From Methylobacterium ajmalii (GTDB taxonomy: Bacteria; Pseudomonadota; Alphaproteobacteria; Rhizobiales; Beijerinckiaceae), in the NCBI RefSeq assembly GCF_016613415.1, contig NZ_JACWCT010000103.1, positions 104,746 through 141,990 on the forward strand: 37,245 bases of DNA, written 5' to 3'. The notes under the pieces were generated by a model. The model was not told where the DNA came from. It made no database searches and saw only the letters and a program-made list of their open reading frames with translations. The translations under genes were made by a program, and so were the position numbers. Of this stretch, positions 19,382-29,482 are shown piece by piece; position 1 is the stretch's first letter; each line of letters begins with the position of its first letter.

Positions 19382-21151
19382 TTACTCCAGATCCAGGAGT
19401 GGTTCCGCCCGCGACACCTGCGGCAGGACCTCGCCGGGCGGGCCCGAGGCGACGATCCGGCCGCCCTCCAGGACGTGCACCGTGTCGGCCCCGGCGAGGC
19501 TGGTGAGGCGGTGGGCGATCATGATCAGGGTGCGGGTGCCGGCGAGCCCCTGGACCGCCCGCATCACCACGCCCTCGGTCTCCTCGTCGAGGGCGGAGGT
19601 CGCCTCGTCGAACACGATCACGTCGGGGTCGTGGTAGAGCGCCCGGGCGATGCCGATGCGCTGGCGCTGGCCGCCGGAGAGCCGGGCGCCGCGCTCGCCG
19701 ACGCGGGTCGCGTAGCCTTCCGGCAGGGCGACGACGAAGTCGTGCGCCCCGGCGAGCCGCGCCGCCCGCTCCACCGCCGCATCGTCGATCGCGTCGAGCC
19801 CGAAGGCGATGTTGTCCGCGATGGTGCCGTCGACGAGGAAGATGTCCTGCGGCACGTAGCCGATGCGGTTCTGCCAGGCCGGCAGGGTCGTGGCGTCGAG
19901 CGCGACCCCGTCCACCGCGAGGCGGCCGGTCGTGGGCGTGAGGAAGCCGAGGATCAGCCCGATCAGGGTCGACTTGCCCGAGCCGGTGCGGCCGACGAGG
20001 CCGACCGTGGCGTGGGCGGGGATGACGAGGTCGATGCCCGAGAGCGCCGGACGGCCGGGCTCGTAGTCGAACCCGACGCGCTCGAGGCGGATCGCGTCCC
20101 GGAACGGCAGCCGCTCGGAGTTGCGGCGGACGGGCTCCCGCTCGCCGGCGAGGCCGTCGACCACGAGCCGCACCGCCGGCAGGGTGAAGCGCAGGAGCGC
20201 GAGCGCGTTGAACACGTTCTGGAACGCCGGCAGCATCCGGTAGCCCGCGAAGGCGAACAGGCCGAGCAGCGGCAGGAGGCCGGCGGTGTCGAGCCCCTGC
20301 GAGAGCGCGAACAGCACCACCACGATGACCCCGCCGAAGGCCAGGGCCTCGATGACGAAGCGCGGCAACTGCCCGGTGAGCAGGCTCTCGGCGCTCGCCT
20401 GCGCGTAGGCCCGGGCCGGAGCCTCGAACCGGCTCGCGAAGGTCTCCGCCCGGCCGTAGAGCTTGAGCTCGGTCAGGCCGCCGATCGTCTCGTGCACCAC
20501 CCGGAACCGACCCTCGTTGCCGGCGACCGCCCGGGCGCCGATGCGGGCGAGCCGCGCCCGCACCACCAGGAAGATGCCGACATAGAGCCCGCCGAACCCG
20601 GCCCCGAGGATCAGCGCGAGGCGCGGCGAGACGACGAGCAGAAAGACGATGACGGCGGTGGCCGAGGTCGCCCGCGAGGCGATGACCGTGGCGGGGGTCA
20701 GCACGCCGACGACGAGGCGGTCGGTCTCGCTCAGGATCGTCTTGGCGAGCTCGGCGCTGTTGGCGGTGGAGAAGAACAGCCGCTCCCGGTCGACGGTGCG
20801 AAACAGCAGGCGCCGGGCGAAGCCGTAGCCGACGGCGTGGCTGAAGCGCAGCTGGGCGTAGGTGAGCCCGGCATTGACGCAGGAGGTGACGAGGATCGCG
20901 CTCAGCGCGCCGAGCCCGACGACGATCAGGAAGCCGCGGTCGTCGGCGAGCCCGAGCCCGTCGCGGATGGCACCCAGCGCCGGGATGCGCGAGGCCGCCG
21001 CCGGATCGCCGACGAGGGTCAGGAACGGCACCACCGAGGCGACGCCGACCACCTCGAGCAGGGCGGCGAGCGCCAGCCCGGCCCCGATCAGCCCGGCGCG
21101 GCGGCGCTCGCGCGGGGTCATGGCGCGGAGAAGGTCGATCAGGGCGCGCAT
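19382..21151 (-). CDS. ABC exporter, fused membrane and ATPase domains (glycan/lipid type)
   Basis: A 589-residue half-transporter that works as a homodimer in the inner membrane. The N-terminal part has about six membrane segments (for example AGLIGAGLALAALLEVVGV and FLIVVGLGALSAILV). The ATPase domain has Walker A GRTGSGKST (about 385-393), [15 protein letters not shown] (about 487-501), Walker B VIVFDEATSALD and the histidine in MIAHRLTSL. The sequence resembles PglK/MsbA-like flippases. Two glycosyltransferases directly upstream on the same strand support export of a glycolipid or oligosaccharide. The ATG at 21151 is chosen; the upstream open frame is antisense-like shadow. Confidence 0.85.
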   Translation of the reverse strand: MRALIDLLRAMTPRERRRAGLIGAGLALAALLEVVGVASVVPFLTLVGDPAAASRIPALGAIRDGLGLADDRGFLIVVGLGALSAILVTSCVNAGLTYAQLRFSHAVGYGFARRLLFRTVDRERLFFSTANSAELAKTILSETDRLVVGVLTPATVIASRATSATAVIVFLLVVSPRLALILGAGFGGLYVGIFLVVRARLARIGARAVAGNEGRFRVVHETIGGLTELKLYGRAETFASRFEAPARAYAQASAESLLTGQLPRFVIEALAFGGVIVVVLFALSQGLDTAGLLPLLGLFAFAGYRMLPAFQNVFNALALLRFTLPAVRLVVDGLAGEREPVRRNSERLPFRDAIRLERVGFDYEPGRPALSGIDLVIPAHATVGLVGRTGSGKSTLIGLILGFLTPTTGRLAVDGVALDATTLPAWQNRIGYVPQDIFLVDGTIADNIAFGLDAIDDAAVERAARLAGAHDFVVALPEGYATRVGERGARLSGGQRQRIGIARALYHDPDVIVFDEATSALDEETEGVVMRAVQGLAGTRTLIMIAHRLTSLAGADTVHVLEGGRIVASGPPGEVLPQVSRAEPLLDLE

Positions 21152-21191
21152 CGCGGACTCGTCAGAACGTCGTCGGGGGAGGGGAGGGCGA

Positions 21192-22139
21192 TCAGCGGGT
21201 GGAGGACCGCGCGAGGCCGGGCAGGCGGCGGGCCAGCAGCCTGGCGCCGCGCAGGACCTCGCCGGCCTCCCGCACGGACAGCCGCGCCAGCGCCTGGACG
21301 AGGCGCAGCGGCACCTGCGCGCAGAAGGCCGTGACGACGAGGGCGAGCGCGGTCGCCCGGCCATGATGCTTGGCGGCGTAGCGGATCTGGCTCTCGAGGA
21401 AGCAGGCCAGCCGATGCGCCTTGGCCGCCCGGGTGGTGCCCTGGCCCTCGTGCCGCACGGAGATGCCGGCGAGGTGGCGCACCGCGAAGCCCGCGTCCCA
21501 GGCGCGGGCGCAGAGATCGACATCCTCGTAATAGACGAAGAAGCGCTCGTCGAAGCCGCCGAGCGCCGTAAAGAGCGAGCGGCGGATCATCAGGAAGGCG
21601 CCCATCACCTGATCGACCGGCCGCTCGTCGGCGTGGTCCCACTCGGTCATGAAGTGGGAGGGGACGAGGCCGGCCCGGTCGAGGAGCAGCGCCTGGCCGA
21701 GGAGCGAGCGGGCGGTCGGCCGCCGGGCGCAGGCGCGCTGCACGACGCCGGCCTCGTCGAGGAGCTGCGCCCCGACGATGCCGGTGGCCTCGTCCGCCGT
21801 CAGGGCCGCGCGGGCGCCGAGCAGCGCCTCGGCGGTGACCCGCGCGTCGGGGTTGAGAAACAGGATCGCGGCGGCCTCGCCCCGCGCCGCGCCGGCATTG
21901 CAGGCCCGGCCGAAACCCTGGTTGTCGGGATTGGCGACCACGGCCGGGCCGTGGCGCAGGCGCGCCAGCCCCTCCAGCGAGCCGTCCGTCGAGGCGTTGT
22001 CGACCACGACGACGTGCAGGGCGAGGGCGTCGCCGAGGGCGGCTTCGGCTGCCGCCAGGCTGGCGAGGCAGGCCCGCAGCAGCGCGCCGCCGTTCCAGTT
22101 GACGATCACCACGTCGAGGGCGGGGGTCACGGGCGTCAC
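21192..22139 (-). CDS. Family 2 glycosyltransferase
   Basis: A 315-residue GT-A enzyme that adds a sugar from a nucleotide-activated donor. It shows VVIVNWNGG (10-18), VDNASTDGS (46-54), NPDAR as the DxD-like metal motif (96-100), GAFLMIRRSLF (180-190) and FDERFFVYYEDVDLC (196-210), a pattern common in rhamnosyltransferases. The GTG start at 22139 overlaps the upstream stop by 4 bp (GTGA); a second GTG at 22130 is possible. It ends 40 bp before the exporter gene, so the three genes form an operon. Confidence 0.88.
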   Translation of the reverse strand: MTPVTPALDVVIVNWNGGALLRACLASLAAAEAALGDALALHVVVVDNASTDGSLEGLARLRHGPAVVANPDNQGFGRACNAGAARGEAAAILFLNPDARVTAEALLGARAALTADEATGIVGAQLLDEAGVVQRACARRPTARSLLGQALLLDRAGLVPSHFMTEWDHADERPVDQVMGAFLMIRRSLFTALGGFDERFFVYYEDVDLCARAWDAGFAVRHLAGISVRHEGQGTTRAAKAHRLACFLESQIRYAAKHHGRATALALVVTAFCAQVPLRLVQALARLSVREAGEVLRGARLLARRLPGLARSSTR

Positions 22140-23047
22140 GACAATCCCTTCGGCGGCCCGAGCCGGCCGCGCAGGCCGTCGATCACCGCGCCGGCGAGCC
22201 GCATCGCGACGGCGGGGCGGTAGCCGGAATCGGCCCAGACGAGCAGGGCCTGGAGCGGCAGGTAGGTGGCCTGGCGCATCGTCCAGCGCCGGGGCACGTG
22301 CGGCAGCCGCCAGGCATAGACGCTGTTGCGCAGGTAGGCCGCCATGCGAAACAGCGGCTGGCGCGGCATCTCGATCCCGAGCGCCCGCAGGCGGATCACC
22401 CCGGCGCCGACCCGGTGGGGGAGGGCGGTCCCGGGCTCCATCCAGCAGGCATGGCCTCGGGCCCAGGCGCGAAAGCACCATTCGAGGTCGACGCCGTCGA
22501 TGAAGAAGTCGCTGCGGAACGGGCCGATCGCCGCGTAGGCGGCGAGGTCGACGAGGGAGCCCGAGGTCGCCAGGAACTCCACCGGCACGAGCCCGCCGCG
22601 ATCCGGCACGCCCGGCCGGCGCGGATAGGCCGGCGCCTTGCGGCCGGGCGCCGCCTCCGGCCGCGGGCCGACGACCGCCGGGGGCGGATGCGACCCGCGC
22701 AGCCGCGCCATCGCCGCCTCGAGGTCCGAGACCTGATCGGGCGTGAAGGCGGCGTCCTGGTCGAGGAGCAGCACCTGGGCCGCGCCCGCCGCGGCGGCGG
22801 CCCGCGCGATCGCGTCGAGGGCGCCGCCGACCCCGATATTGCCGTCCCCCGACAGGACCAGGCCGCCGCCGGCGCGCAGCCGGGCCGCCGCCTCGGGCGG
22901 CAGGCCGCCATTGTCGAACACGATCGTCCGCCGCGGCTCGGCCTCGGCCCGGGCGAGGAGGGCGGCGACCTGCTCCGGCGTCGGCCGGAAGACCGTGACG
23001 CCGATGGCGACCGGGGAGGGGAGGGGCGGGGGCGAGGTTTCGGGCAT
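22136..23047 (-). CDS. Family 2 glycosyltransferase, rhamnosyltransferase-like
   Basis: A 303-residue GT2 enzyme. It has VTVFRPTPEQV (17-27), VFDNGG (43-48), LLLDQDAAF with the DxD-like DQD (96-98), ATSGSLVDL, and FFIDGVDLEWCFRAWARG, all typical of dTDP-rhamnosyl and related O-antigen transferases. It is the first gene of the glycan cluster; the ATG at 23047 is preferred because the upstream frame is arginine-rich and non-homologous. The exact donor and acceptor are unknown. Confidence 0.85.
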   Translation of the reverse strand: MPETSPPPLPSPVAIGVTVFRPTPEQVAALLARAEAEPRRTIVFDNGGLPPEAAARLRAGGGLVLSGDGNIGVGGALDAIARAAAAAGAAQVLLLDQDAAFTPDQVSDLEAAMARLRGSHPPPAVVGPRPEAAPGRKAPAYPRRPGVPDRGGLVPVEFLATSGSLVDLAAYAAIGPFRSDFFIDGVDLEWCFRAWARGHACWMEPGTALPHRVGAGVIRLRALGIEMPRQPLFRMAAYLRNSVYAWRLPHVPRRWTMRQATYLPLQALLVWADSGYRPAVAMRLAGAVIDGLRGRLGPPKGLS

Positions 23048-23234
23048 GCTCGATCGGAGGGGGGCGGCCCGTCGCCCTAGGGCCGTCGGATCACGCCGGT
23101 CAATACGCCGCCGCGGCAGCGGAATTGCGGCGATTCGGCCTGCACGCCGATTTCGGCCCCTCGCCTCGATCACCCGTGGACCCAAGCCGAGGCCCGGTTT
23201 CCTTGGAACTGAGAATCCGTATCGTGCCGCCGCA

Positions 23235-24299
23235 ATGGTTTACGATCTCGCTACCGTCCGGCTCCCGACCGCCTGGCGGCGCCTCGCCGCGTCGCTGGAG
23301 GCGGCGTCCGACGAGCTCGTGCGCCTCGACGAGCGGCTCGTCCGGACCGAGCCGGTGCTCGCCGACGGTGCCCGGGCGCGGGCGCACCTGTTCGACGCAC
23401 AAGCCGCCCTGCACCTCGACGGCGAGCTCGTCGCCCTGGAGGATCTGGTGCTGCACGAGGCGGCGATGGACGTGCGCCGCCCGAACCTGGCGCTCGGACG
23501 CGCCGTCGCGGTGCTGGCCGAGCGCCGCCGGCTCGCCGCCGCGCCCCCGGGCTGGGCCTTTTCCGCGGAGGGCTGGGCCCTGCTCGCCGGTTCCGACCCG
23601 CGCATGCCGGCAGACGACGAGGAGGGCGGCTCGCTGGAGGCGGACGCCTTCGACGACGACTTTGCGGCCATCGACCGCCTCCTCGCCCGCACCCGCCGCA
23701 CCCTCGCGGCGCACGAGACGGGGGCGCCGATCCCGGCCGGTGCCGCGGAGGACGACCCGGTCGCCGCCTGGCGCCGGGTGCTCGACGAGACCCGCGACCT
23801 GCCGGCGGTCCTGGCCGCCGCCGTCGCCCTCGATGCCTGGCTGGTCCTCGATCCGGCGCCGCGCCAGGGCCATCGCGGGCCGCTTGCCGCGGCGGCCCTG
23901 CTGCGGGCCCGGGGCAAGGCGCGGGCCCACCTGCCCGCCCTGGCGCTGGGCCTGCGCGAGAGCCGGGCGCGCTGGTCGCGGGCGCTGCCGCTTCCCGAGC
24001 GCCTGGCCGGCCTTCTGGGCGCGGTCGAGACCGCCGCCCGCCTGATGGGACGCGACCTCGATCGCCTGGCCCTCGCCCGCGAGGTGATGCTGCGCGCCTG
24101 CGCCGGCAAGCGCCGGACCTCGCGCCTGCCGCAGCTCGTCGACTTGTTCGTCGGCACCCCGCTGGTGACGGTGGCGAGCGCGGCGCGAGCGCTCGCCGTC
24201 ACCCCGCAGGCTGTGGAGGGGATGCTGGCGGAGCTGGGATCGGCCCGGCCGCGGGAGTTGACGGAACGGCGGCGGTACCGGGCGTGGGGGATCGTGTGA
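23235..24299 (+). CDS. DUF1612 / helix-turn-helix protein (RHE_PE00001-like)
   Basis: A 354-residue protein resembling a family frequent on rhizobial plasmids, with a DUF1612 body and a C-terminal helix-turn-helix. The C-terminus LVTVASAARALAVTPQAVEG (about 314-333) has the helix-turn-helix pattern. The middle is helical and rich in A, R and L, with RGKARAHLPALALGLRESRA (about 230-249). The ATG at 23235 begins VYDLATVRLP. No function is established for the family; DNA binding is inferred. It stands alone, divergent from the glycosyltransferases. Confidence 0.75.
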   Translation: MVYDLATVRLPTAWRRLAASLEAASDELVRLDERLVRTEPVLADGARARAHLFDAQAALHLDGELVALEDLVLHEAAMDVRRPNLALGRAVAVLAERRRLAAAPPGWAFSAEGWALLAGSDPRMPADDEEGGSLEADAFDDDFAAIDRLLARTRRTLAAHETGAPIPAGAAEDDPVAAWRRVLDETRDLPAVLAAAVALDAWLVLDPAPRQGHRGPLAAAALLRARGKARAHLPALALGLRESRARWSRALPLPERLAGLLGAVETAARLMGRDLDRLALAREVMLRACAGKRRTSRLPQLVDLFVGTPLVTVASAARALAVTPQAVEGMLAELGSARPRELTERRRYRAWGIV

Positions 24300-24768
24300 G
24301 GATGGGGGGCGCCTTGATGGATCTGACACCCTCCGTGTCATTCCGGGGCCGCGAAGCGGAGCCCGGATTCGCAGCTGGGACAGGATAAAGCGGATGCGTA
24401 CCGTTTCATTCCATCCCAAACAGGAGCCTGATCAACATGCTTCGTCCTACCCGCCACCTCATCCTGAGGTGTTGGCGATCGCAGATCGCACGCGATCGAA
24501 GATCGACTGACCTCGAAGGAGGGCTCCAGAAAGTCCCGAGACTTCTGGAGCCCTCCTTCGAGGCTCGTTTCACTCGCACCTCAGGATGAGGTCTCGGATT
24601 GGAGAGAAGACGAAGCTTGCGCGGGCTTCCCGCCCTTGCCGTGCGCTGGGCAGCACCGAACTGGGACGACCCGATCCCACCCGATTGCGCCCACCCCCGC
24701 TTCCCCCGACAATGCGCACCCCCGCGCCCCGGCGCGCAAGAAGCGCCCCGGCGGGCCAACACCAAGGC
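24300..24768. other. Intergenic region upstream of glpR
   Basis: This gap holds the best-preserved copy of the palindromic repeat (24448-24604) and about 160 bp of leader before glpR. No gene is visible. The glpR promoter should lie in 24600-24768. Confidence 0.6.
24448..24604. repeat. Palindromic intergenic repeat, copy 4 (complete)
   Basis: Outer arms ACCTCATCCTGAGGTG (24456-24471) and its exact complement (24577-24592) enclose a GATC-rich spacer and an inner 21-bp perfect inverted repeat (24511-24531 with 24543-24563; core GGAGGGCTCCAGAA). The inner stem extends a few bases further with one bulge. Copy 1 has the same units in reverse orientation. This is the reference copy of the family in the window. 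Confidence 0.88.
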
Positions 24769-25584
24769 ATGCGCGTCGTGATCGACCAGGTTTCCCAGCG
24801 CCAGCAGGACATCCTCGCCCTCGCCCGCCTGCACGGGCGGGTCAGCGTCGAGGAGCTGGCGGCGCGGTTCGAGGTGACGCCGCAGACGATCCGCAAGGAT
24901 CTCAACGAGTTGTGCGACAGCCGGCTCCTGTCGCGCATCCACGGCGGCGCCGTGGTGGCCTCGGGCGTCGAGAACGTGTCCTACGAGGCCCGCCGCCTCG
25001 TCGCCCACGGCGAGAAGCGGGCGATCGGCGAGGCGGCGGCAAGGCTCATCCCCAACAGCGCGTCGCTGTTCATCAACATCGGCACCACCACCGAGGAGGT
25101 GGCGCGCGCGCTCGGCGACCACGAGGACCTGCTGGTCATCACCAACAACCTCAACGTCGCGACCCTGCTCTACCGCCATCCGAAGATGAGCCTGATCGTC
25201 GCCGGTGGGCCGGTGCGGCGGGCCGACGGGGCGGTGATCGGCTCGGCGGCGGTCGACTTCATCAACCAGTTCAAGGTCGACTACGCGGTGATCGGCGCCT
25301 CGGCGATCGACGAGGACGGCACGCTGCTCGATTTCGACTACCGCGAGGTCCGCGTCGCCCGCGCCATCATCGAGAATGCCCGGCGGGTGATCCTGGTCGC
25401 CGACAAGCTGAAGCTGGAGCGATCGGCGCCGATCCGGGTCGGCCACCTGCGCGAGCTCGACTACTTCGTCACCGACGCGCTGCCCTCCGCGAACCTGCGC
25501 GAGATGTGCGCGGCCCACCGCGTCGCCCTGGTCGAGGCCGGTGCCGAGGCGCCCGCGCAGGAGACCTCCGACGCTGCGGAATAG
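24769..25584 (+). CDS. glpR: Glycerol-3-phosphate regulon repressor, DeoR family
   Basis: A 271-residue DeoR-type repressor. The N-terminal winged helix covers about 10-62 (RQQDILALARLHGRVSVEEL, then ARFEVTPQTIRKDLNEL and RIHGGA). The C-terminal sugar-phosphate sensor domain follows, with NIGTTTEEVARAL, TNNLNVA and GGPVRRADGAVIG. It should bind glycerol-3-phosphate and release the glp operators. The ATG at 24769 follows AAGGC; GTG at 24778 is possible. It is upstream of glpD in the same direction, as in the rhizobial glpRDSTPQUVK arrangement. Confidence 0.9.
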   Translation: MRVVIDQVSQRQQDILALARLHGRVSVEELAARFEVTPQTIRKDLNELCDSRLLSRIHGGAVVASGVENVSYEARRLVAHGEKRAIGEAAARLIPNSASLFINIGTTTEEVARALGDHEDLLVITNNLNVATLLYRHPKMSLIVAGGPVRRADGAVIGSAAVDFINQFKVDYAVIGASAIDEDGTLLDFDYREVRVARAIIENARRVILVADKLKLERSAPIRVGHLRELDYFVTDALPSANLREMCAAHRVALVEAGAEAPAQETSDAAE

Positions 25585-25697
25585 GCGAAACCGAAAGCCA
25601 TCGACTTTCGTTCGCACCCGTTCGCTTTCGGTTTCGCTTGCGTCGATCCGCGCCCGCGTCTAGATTCGCGCCAGGATGCAAACGAAAGAGCCGAAAG
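25585..25697 (+). promoter_or_regulatory. Candidate GlpR operator and glpD promoter
   Basis: A perfect 13-bp inverted repeat, GCGAAACCGAAAG (25585-25597) and CTTTCGGTTTCGC (25625-25637), starts directly after the glpR stop. More TTTCG/CGAAA units lie at 25606, 25683 and 25692. Repeated TTTCG half-sites are typical of DeoR/GlpR operators. The site would let GlpR control glpD and the transport operon separately from its own gene. Confidence 0.7.
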
Positions 25698-27274
25698 GCT
25701 CCGACAGGGAGGTGGCCTTGGCCCCCAGCTTGGCCCCCAGGCAGCAGCCCGGCGATGCGCGCGGGGTGTTCGACCTCGCGGTGATCGGTGGCGGCATCAA
25801 CGGCTGCGGCATCGCCCGCGACGCGGTGGGCCGCGGCGCCTCTGTGGTGCTGTTCGAGCAGAACGACCTCGCCAGCGGCACCTCCTCGACCTCGACCAAG
25901 CTGATCCACGGCGGCCTGCGCTACCTGGAGCATTACGAGTTCCGCCTGGTCCGCGAGGCCCTGATGGAGCGCGAGGTCCTGTGGGGCATGGCGCCCCACA
26001 TCGTCTGGCCGCTGCGCTTCGTGCTGCCGCACCATTCCGGCCTGCGCCCCGGCTGGCTCCTGCGCCTCGGGCTCCTGCTCTACGACAACCTCGGCGGCCG
26101 CAAGCGCCTGCCCGGCACCCGCACCCTCGACCTCACCCGCGATCCGGCCGGCGAACCGCTCAAGGCCGGCTTTCGCCGCGCTTTCGAATATTCGGATTGC
26201 TGGGTCGAGGATTCGCGGCTCGTGGTGCTGAACGCCCGCGACGCCGCCGAGCGCGGCGCGGTGATCCGCCCGCGCACCCGGGTCGTCACCGCCGCGCGCA
26301 GCGGCGGCCTGTGGGAGCTGACGGTCGAGGACCGGGAGACCGGGGCCCGCGACACGGTGCGGGCGCGCACCCTCGTCAACGCCGCCGGCCCCTGGGTCGC
26401 CGACGTGCTCACCGGCGTGGCGCGGGCCAATTCCTCGGAGGGCGTGCGCCTCGTCCAGGGCAGCCACATCGTGGTGCGGCGCCTGTTCCGGCACGACCGG
26501 GCCTACATCTTCCAGAACGCCGACCAGCGCATCATCTTCGCGATCCCCTACGAGCGCGACTTCACGCTGATCGGTACCACCGACCGCGACTACACGGGCG
26601 ACCCCGCCGACGTGAAGGCGAGCGAGGAGGAGATCGCCTATCTCTGCGCCGCCGCCAGCGAGTACTTTCGCGATCCGGTCACCCGCGACGAGGTGGTGTG
26701 GACCTATTCGGGCGTGCGCCCGCTCTACGACGACGGCGCCTCGAAGGCCCAGGAAGCCACCCGCGACTACGTGCTGACCCTCGACGCGCCGCAGGGCCAG
26801 CCGGCGATGCTCTCGGTCTTCGGCGGCAAGATCACCACCTATCGCCGCCTCGCCGAATCGGCGCTCGACCGCCTGAAGGACCACCTGCCGGCGGCGCGTA
26901 AAGAGCCCTGGACCTCGGGCGCCGTCCTGCCGGGCGGCAACTTCCCGAAGGAGAGCTACGACGACATCGTGGCGGGGCTCGCGCGCCAGCATCCCGGCGT
27001 GCCGGAGGCGCTGGTCGCCCGGCTGGTGCGGGCCTACGGCACCGACGCCCGCGAGATCCTGAGCGGGGCCCGCTCCATGGCCGATCTCGGCCGGCTGTTC
27101 GGCGCCGACCTCACCGAGCGCGAGGTGCGCCACCTGATGCGCCGCGAATGGGCATCGCGCGCCGAGGACGTGCTCTGGCGCCGTTCGAAGCTCGGTCTTA
27201 GGGTCACCCCCGCCGAGGCCGAAGCCCTCGACGAGTTCATGCGCCGCGCCGCCGCCGCCCCCAACGCGGCCTGA
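25676..27274 (+). CDS. glpD: Glycerol-3-phosphate dehydrogenase (FAD, respiratory)
   Basis: A 532-residue membrane-associated flavoenzyme that oxidises glycerol-3-phosphate to dihydroxyacetone phosphate and passes electrons to quinone. The FAD-binding motif is VIGGGINGCGIARDA (36-50), followed by DLASGTSSTSTKLIHGGLRY, NAAGPWV and SVFGGKITTYRRLAE, all GlpD signatures. The ATG at 25676 gives about 30 residues before the core and overlaps operator-like repeats; the TTG at 25718, preceded by GGGAGG, is a plausible true start and would shorten it by 14 residues. It leads the glp transport operon; glpS follows after 22 bp. Confidence 0.93.
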   Translation: MQTKEPKGSDREVALAPSLAPRQQPGDARGVFDLAVIGGGINGCGIARDAVGRGASVVLFEQNDLASGTSSTSTKLIHGGLRYLEHYEFRLVREALMEREVLWGMAPHIVWPLRFVLPHHSGLRPGWLLRLGLLLYDNLGGRKRLPGTRTLDLTRDPAGEPLKAGFRRAFEYSDCWVEDSRLVVLNARDAAERGAVIRPRTRVVTAARSGGLWELTVEDRETGARDTVRARTLVNAAGPWVADVLTGVARANSSEGVRLVQGSHIVVRRLFRHDRAYIFQNADQRIIFAIPYERDFTLIGTTDRDYTGDPADVKASEEEIAYLCAAASEYFRDPVTRDEVVWTYSGVRPLYDDGASKAQEATRDYVLTLDAPQGQPAMLSVFGGKITTYRRLAESALDRLKDHLPAARKEPWTSGAVLPGGNFPKESYDDIVAGLARQHPGVPEALVARLVRAYGTDAREILSGARSMADLGRLFGADLTEREVRHLMRREWASRAEDVLWRRSKLGLRVTPAEAEALDEFMRRAAAAPNAA

Positions 27275-27296
27275 CAAGAAGAGACGGGAGGGCGCC

Positions 27297-28382
27297 ATGA
27301 CCCTGATCCTGGAGAACGTCACCAAGCGGGTCGGCCCCGAGACCCATATCCGCAACGTCAGCCTGACGTTGCCGAAGGGCTCGCTCAACGTGCTGCTCGG
27401 CCAGACGCTGGCCGGCAAGACCACCTTGATGCGCCTGATGGCCGGCCTCGAGGCCCCGAGCGAGGGCCGGATCGTCGCCGACGGCAAGGACGTGACCGGC
27501 CTGCCGGTGCAGCGCCGCAACGTCGCGATGGTCTACCAGCAATTCATCAACTACCCGTCCCTCTCGGTCTACGAGAACATCGCCTCGCCGATGCGGGTGG
27601 CGGGCGTGGCGAAGGCCGAGATCGAGGCGCGGGTGCAGGAGGCGGCGGGCCTGCTGCGGCTCACCCCCTACCTGAAGCGCAAGCCCCTCGAACTGTCGGG
27701 CGGCCAGCAGCAGCGCACCGCCATCGCCCGCGCGCTCTGCAAGCGCGCCGACCTCGTGCTGATGGACGAGCCGCTGGCGAACCTCGACTACAAGCTGCGC
27801 GAGGAACTGCGCGAGGAGCTGCCGCGCATCTTCGCGGCCACCGGCGCGATCTTCGTCTACGCCACCACCGAGCCGGCCGAGGCCCTGATGCTCGGCGGGC
27901 GCACCGCCACCCTGCACCAGGGCCGCGTCACGCAGGTCGGCCCGACGCCGGACGTCTACCGCCGGCCCGACGACCTCGTCACGGCAAAGGTCTTCTCCGA
28001 CCCGCCGCTCAACACGCTGCGGATCGTGAAGGGCGGCGGCCGGGTCACCCTGCCGACCGGCGGCCAGATCCGGGCGACCGGCCCGCTCGCGAGCGTGCCG
28101 GACGGCGCCTACACGATCGGGTTTCGCGCCCACCACCTCGCCCTCGATCCGCTGCCCGCGGAGGCGATCGCGCTGCCCGCCACCGTCTCGGTCGCCGAGA
28201 TCACCGGCTCGGAGAGCTACGTTCACGTCGATGCCGGCGAGAGCCGCCTGATCGCGCTGGTCGCCGGCGTGCGCCGGCTCGAGCCCGGCACGGCGGTGAC
28301 CGCCTATCTCGACCCCCGCCACGCCCTGGTGTTCGACGAGAGCGGCCGCACCGCCGCCTTCGACCTGCCGGCGGCCGCCTGA
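27297..28382 (+). CDS. glpS: Glycerol ABC transporter ATP-binding protein GlpS
   Basis: A 361-residue ABC ATPase of the sugar-importer (MalK-like) group with a C-terminal regulatory domain. Walker A is GQTLAGKT (35-42), with unusual residues inside the loop; Q-loop Q81/Q82; signature LSGGQ (133-137); Walker B D157 and E158. The switch-histidine position reads VYATTEPAEAL, so threonine (T191) replaces the expected histidine. It should pair with GlpT as a heterodimer on GlpP/GlpQ. The ATG follows GGGAGG; glpT begins 14 bp downstream. The name follows the rhizobial glycerol operon. Confidence 0.88.
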   Translation: MTLILENVTKRVGPETHIRNVSLTLPKGSLNVLLGQTLAGKTTLMRLMAGLEAPSEGRIVADGKDVTGLPVQRRNVAMVYQQFINYPSLSVYENIASPMRVAGVAKAEIEARVQEAAGLLRLTPYLKRKPLELSGGQQQRTAIARALCKRADLVLMDEPLANLDYKLREELREELPRIFAATGAIFVYATTEPAEALMLGGRTATLHQGRVTQVGPTPDVYRRPDDLVTAKVFSDPPLNTLRIVKGGGRVTLPTGGQIRATGPLASVPDGAYTIGFRAHHLALDPLPAEAIALPATVSVAEITGSESYVHVDAGESRLIALVAGVRRLEPGTAVTAYLDPRHALVFDESGRTAAFDLPAAA

Positions 28383-28396
28383 GACGGAGGGGATCC

Positions 28397-29478
<1,082 letters not shown>

Positions 29479-29482
<4 letters not shown>

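Noticed and set aside
25469..27520. Minus-strand frame of 683 codons opposite glpD
   Set aside because: Antisense shadow; glpD is unambiguous from FAD and family motifs.
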